Assembly: GCA_040235415.1 (NCBI GenBank)
Contig: JBECKR010000019.1
Location: 1 to 14,791 of the forward strand
Direction of reading: 5' to 3'
DNA from: JBECKR01 sp040235415
GTDB taxonomy: Bacteria; Acidobacteriota; Polarisedimenticolia; Polarisedimenticolales; Polarisedimenticolaceae
DNA length: 14,791 bases
Shown piece after piece: positions 11,744 to 14,791 of this stretch (the first letter of the stretch is position 1; each line of letters begins with the position of its first letter). The notes under the pieces were generated by a model. It worked only from the letters and a program-made list of their open reading frames with translations. It ran no database searches and was not told the DNA's origin. Both the position numbers and the translations under genes were made by a program.

Positions 11744-14509
11744 CTACCCGTGCCGCTTCGTGCCCGGCGTCGCACCGCCAGGGTCGACCATCACCCGCAG
11801 CCCGACGTACGCCGCCTCCGGCGTCGTCCGTGCGCGGTCGTCGCTCGAGCGGTCCGCGCTGGGCCCGGCGGGGACCCCGGCGCCGTCGGGCGCGACCGCC
11901 CACTCCGCGGCGTTGCCGTCGAGGTCGAACGGCGCATCGGCCGGGGCGGCCGGCCGCGAGCCGACCGGCAGCAGCAGCGCCCCCGGACCGAGCGCCGCGG
12001 CCGCCTCGCGGGCGCGGACCGCGTCGTCGGGGTTCGGGGTGTAGCCGACCCACAGATCGAGCGTGTTGCCGTCGTCGGCGTCGACGGCGTCGGCCAGCGC
12101 CTGCGCCTCGGCGACGGTGGGGAGCCGGAAGCGCGTCCCGGTCTTGCCCGTGAGCCACACGACGTACGCGAGCGCGCGCTCGAACCCGACGTTCGTCGCC
12201 GGGAGGTTCTCGGCGCCCGCCTCGACCGGGTAGGACGGGTCGAAGGCGTGGTACTGCGCGCGCGTGACCTCGAACCGGCCGACCTCGAGTCCGGCGATCC
12301 GCACCGTCTCCGGAACCGGAGCGCCGCCCGCGTCCTCGCCGAGGACGCCGTCCCGGGCGGCCGCCGCGCGCACCGCGAGCCGCGCGGCCAGGAGCGAGTC
12401 GTCCGGCACCGACGGGTTCGTCGCGGGCGCGGACCCGAACAGGTAGCGCTCGAACCAGGCGACGTCCTCCTCGATCTTGCGGCGACGATGGGCGATGACC
12501 TTGGGACCGTGCGGCTCGCCCGGGAACAGCACGAGGCGCACGGGAGCCTTCCCGATCTGCTGCATCGCGCGGAAAAGCGACCACGACTCGTGCGGCGGCA
12601 CGCTGCGGTCCTCCGTCCCGGTGAACACGATCGTCGGCGTCGTCACCTCGGTCAGACGGAAGAACGGCGACTTCGCGCGGTACACGTCGGGGATCTCCCA
12701 CGGCGCGCCGCCGAAATAGTAGTTGTCGAACGCCGCCCCGAAATCGACGTTGGCCCAGTCGGAGAACCACTCGACGTCGGCCGCGCCGATCGACGCCGCC
12801 TTGTAGCGCCGCGTCTCCGTCACGAGCGCCGCGGAGAGGATGCCGCCGTTGCTCCATCCCGACACCGCGAGGCGGTCCGGGTCCGCGAGCCCGCGCGCGA
12901 CCATCGCGTCGACGCCGCGCTCGATGTCCGGGACCTCGAGGTCGTAATACTTGCCGCCGCCGATCGACTCGACCCAGTCGAGGCCGTAGTTCGAGCTGCC
13001 GTGGTAGTTCACCTGCAGCACGAACGCGCCGCGCTCCTGCCACATCAACTCCAGGTCGGCCCAGTCCGCGTCCCAGCTGTCGCGATCGACCCCGGAGGGA
13101 CCGCCGTGGATCAGGACGACGAGCGGCCGGCGCTCTCCCTCCTTCCGGTCGAACGGATAGTGCAACAGCCCCTCGACCTCCTCGTCGTTCGCTCCCTTCC
13201 AGCGCACGATCTCGACCCGGCCGGTCGGCTTGCCGTCGTAGCGCCGGTTGAGGTCCGTGAGCTTCCGCGGGGTCTCGAGGCGCGGGCCGTCGAGCGCGGC
13301 GACGTAGGCCTGCGGCGGTACGGTCGCGCTCGAGGATCGGTAGACGATCCGCCGGCCGTCGGGCGAGACCGCGAGCGTGTCCAGGCTCGCGGCGTGCTCG
13401 CCCGCGAGGTCGACGCGCTCGAAGCCGGCGGCGGTGCGGCGATAGAGCGCGGGACGGTAGCGCACGCCGTCGGCGAGGAGCGCCACGACCCCGCCCGCGA
13501 TCGGGCCGTAGGCCTCGGCCTCGCCGATCCCGCGCGGCCAGTCCTCGGCGACCCGCACGTCGCGGCCGGAGGCGAGGTCGTGGTACCACAGCCGCAGCAC
13601 CGTCGCCTGGCGGTAGCGCGGATCGCGAGAGTACGCGTCCAGGAAGTAGAACCCGGCGCCGTCGGGAGCGAAGCGGATCGCGGTGGGCCGCAGCTTGCCG
13701 TCCTCGAACAGGGGAGTGCGCGCACCGGTCGCGAGGTCCACCACGAACGTTCGCGGCGGCACGCGCTCGTCGAACTCGTAGGACAGGCTCTGTTGTGCGG
13801 TGACCACCGCGAGCGTCCCGTCGGGCGAGACCGCCAGACGGTCGATCCAGTCGTCGTCCCGCGTCAACCGCGTCACGGTGTCGCCGTCGAGCGCGACCCG
13901 GAACAGGCGCACCGGCGGCTCGTGCTCGACATCGTCCACCACGACCGAGTCGTCCTTGGCTTCCTTGCGCTCGAGCTCCCACGCCGACGGGGACTCCTGG
14001 GCCGCCACGATCAGATTCGAGGCGTCGATCCATCCGAACGCGCGAACGGCGCGATCGAAACGGGTCACCGGGAACGCCTCGCCGCCGCCCGTCGGAATCG
14101 CCCACAGCTGTGTCTCGGCGTCGTCGTCCCCGGCGTCGTCGTCCCCGCTCGATCCGTCGTCGTCGCCGGTCTTCGGGAGCGGCCGGGTGGAGAGGAACGC
14201 CACGTGGGCCCCGTCCGGCGAGAACGCCGGGACGGAAACGCGGTCCGTGCCGCGGGTCAGCGGCGCCGACGTCGCGGAGTCGAGCCGGCCGAGCCAGACG
14301 TTCGAGACGGTCGTCTCGACACCGCCGACCTTCTCGACCGACGTCCGCACCCAGGCCGCGAGCGACCCGTCCCGCGAGACGGAGAACTCGCCGGCGGACT
14401 CGACGAGGACGAAGTCGTCGACCGTCCAGCGGCGGGCGGCGGCGGAGACGACGGGAACGACGCTCGCGAGGACGAGCGCCGTGACCAGAACGCGTGCGCG
14501 AGGGATCAT
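11744..14509 (-). CDS. Exported S9 prolyl oligopeptidase-family peptidase with C-terminal SUMF1/FGE-like domain
   Basis: This protein has 921 residues. Residues 1-24 form a signal peptide (VLVTALVLASVVPVVSA, probable cleavage after A23), so it acts in the periplasm or outside. Residues about 30-430 are a beta-propeller with repeats such as FSPDGAHVAFLS, VSPDGTLAVV and FAPDGAGFYFLD. Residues about 435-693 are the S9 alpha/beta-hydrolase with IHGGP (467-471, oxyanion), the nucleophile S553 in GWSNGG, D634 in TGTEDRSVPP and H667 in GEPHG. Residues about 735-910 resemble the formylglycine-generating-enzyme/SUMF1 domain: VGRFEVTRAQYHAF, a degenerate NVGFERALAYVVWL, TRFRLPTVAEAQALA, LLPVGSRP, FDLDGNAAEWAV and YVGLRVMVD. 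The whole protein has no cysteine, so the domain cannot do FGE oxidase chemistry and may bind a ligand or partner. An Asp-rich insert lies at 114-131. The ATG overlaps the upstream hotdog gene stop (ATGA). Confidence 0.92.
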   Translation of the reverse strand: MIPRARVLVTALVLASVVPVVSAAARRWTVDDFVLVESAGEFSVSRDGSLAAWVRTSVEKVGGVETTVSNVWLGRLDSATSAPLTRGTDRVSVPAFSPDGAHVAFLSTRPLPKTGDDDGSSGDDDAGDDDAETQLWAIPTGGGEAFPVTRFDRAVRAFGWIDASNLIVAAQESPSAWELERKEAKDDSVVVDDVEHEPPVRLFRVALDGDTVTRLTRDDDWIDRLAVSPDGTLAVVTAQQSLSYEFDERVPPRTFVVDLATGARTPLFEDGKLRPTAIRFAPDGAGFYFLDAYSRDPRYRQATVLRLWYHDLASGRDVRVAEDWPRGIGEAEAYGPIAGGVVALLADGVRYRPALYRRTAAGFERVDLAGEHAASLDTLAVSPDGRRIVYRSSSATVPPQAYVAALDGPRLETPRKLTDLNRRYDGKPTGRVEIVRWKGANDEEVEGLLHYPFDRKEGERRPLVVLIHGGPSGVDRDSWDADWADLELMWQERGAFVLQVNYHGSSNYGLDWVESIGGGKYYDLEVPDIERGVDAMVARGLADPDRLAVSGWSNGGILSAALVTETRRYKAASIGAADVEWFSDWANVDFGAAFDNYYFGGAPWEIPDVYRAKSPFFRLTEVTTPTIVFTGTEDRSVPPHESWSLFRAMQQIGKAPVRLVLFPGEPHGPKVIAHRRRKIEEDVAWFERYLFGSAPATNPSVPDDSLLAARLAVRAAAARDGVLGEDAGGAPVPETVRIAGLEVGRFEVTRAQYHAFDPSYPVEAGAENLPATNVGFERALAYVVWLTGKTGTRFRLPTVAEAQALADAVDADDGNTLDLWVGYTPNPDDAVRAREAAAALGPGALLLPVGSRPAAPADAPFDLDGNAAEWAVAPDGAGVPAGPSADRSSDDRARTTPEAAYVGLRVMVDPGGATPGTKRHG

Positions 14510-14791
14510 GTCCGCTCCGAGGCTTCGTCGGCCGCCGCCGACGGGACGTAGGTGCTGACCGCGCCGCGCGCGAGCTCGGCGCCGTCGATCGTGACGTGGA
14601 AGCGGTACTGCGCGAGCGGCGGGACGCCGCCCTCGTGGAGGATCCGCACCACGAGGCTCGCGCCGACCGGGAACGTCTTCCGGGCCAGATCCACGCCCCG
14701 GGCCCGCACCACGAGGCCGGCGCGCGGCGCGGCCGGGCCGCCGGCCTCGAGGCGCGCGAGCGCTTCATGCACCGCCGCCGCTTGGGCCGCG
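14506..14791 (-). CDS. ApeP-like hotdog-fold 3-hydroxyacyl-ACP dehydratase (5' partial)
   Basis: Only the C-terminal 94 codons are inside the window; the frame is open to the right edge. The visible part reads AQAAAVHEALARL, then RAGLVVRARGVDLARKTFPVGASLVVRI and QYRFHVTIDGAELARGAVSTYVP. This matches the hotdog helix (the AQ...A.H motif) and the following sheet of ApeP/COG4706-type dehydratases, which remove water from 3-hydroxyacyl-ACP in aryl polyene and related type II fatty-acid-like synthesis. The catalytic residue (in the first half or the hotdog helix start) is beyond the edge. Its TGA is shared with the ATG of the S9 peptidase gene, implying co-transcription. Assignment rests on about half of a protein. 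Confidence 0.7.
   Translation of the reverse strand, partial: AAQAAAVHEALARLEAGGPAAPRAGLVVRARGVDLARKTFPVGASLVVRILHEGGVPPLAQYRFHVTIDGAELARGAVSTYVPSAAADEASERT

Noticed and set aside
11708..14551. A 947-codon open frame on the plus strand opposite the S9 peptidase gene
   Set aside because: It contains no recognisable domain, and the minus strand has the signal peptide, catalytic triad and SUMF pattern. Shadow frame.

Overview
This 14.8 kb window is densely coding and very GC-rich (about 70% or more by eye, with almost all third codon positions G or C). Genes are packed so tightly that seven start codons sit inside the preceding stop codon as NTGA overlaps. A LpxL-type lipid acyltransferase fused to an RND/MMPL transporter points to a Gram-negative, outer-membrane-bearing bacterium. 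The mix of S9 peptidase, SUMF-like domain, DUF2238 and APC permease would fit an Acidobacteriota- or Myxococcota-like genome, but nothing here fixes the taxon. No rRNA, tRNA, CRISPR, insertion sequence or phage gene was seen, and no gene-free stretch exceeds about 150 bases.

Layout, left to right. At 1-1574 (+) is the 3' part of an RND/MMPL-acyltransferase fusion. At 3349-1556 (-) is a four-gene, fully overlapping operon: a 4-helix membrane protein, an isochorismatase-like cysteine hydrolase, an ACT-domain protein and a VOC (glyoxalase-fold) protein. At 3499-4029 (+) is a lone M91 (NleD/HopH-type) zinc metallopeptidase, the only other plus-strand gene. It overlaps tail-to-tail with an APC amino-acid permease (5320-3965, -). 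From 8347 to 5441 (-) runs a string of small cytoplasmic and membrane genes: GNAT acetyltransferase, YycE-like VOC, aldo/keto reductase, DUF2238 membrane protein and YgiN-like monooxygenase. From 11632 to 8429 (-) is a copper-resistance operon, merR-copA-copZ, read from a MerR-type promoter with a 24-bp perfect operator palindrome. From 14791 to 11744 (-) are the end of an ApeP-like hotdog dehydratase and, overlapping it by ATGA, an exported S9 peptidase with a C-terminal SUMF1/FGE-like domain.

How the genes work together. The copper module is the only complete, confidently assigned system: a Cu(I)-type MerR sensor controls its own gene, a P1B-1 Cu(I) exporter with two metal-binding domains, and a small Cu chaperone. 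The other minus-strand runs look like metabolic and detoxification housekeeping without an obvious common pathway. The two window edges carry parts (MMPL transporter, LpxL-like acyltransferase, ApeP-like dehydratase) that recur in aryl polyene or related fatty-acyl clusters, so such a locus may extend beyond one or both ends.

The best candidates for something new are the S9-SUMF fusion (with no cysteine at all), the transporter-acyltransferase fusion, the orphan M91 effector-like protease, and a dispersed palindromic intergenic repeat seen at 8360-8427 and 11710-11742.
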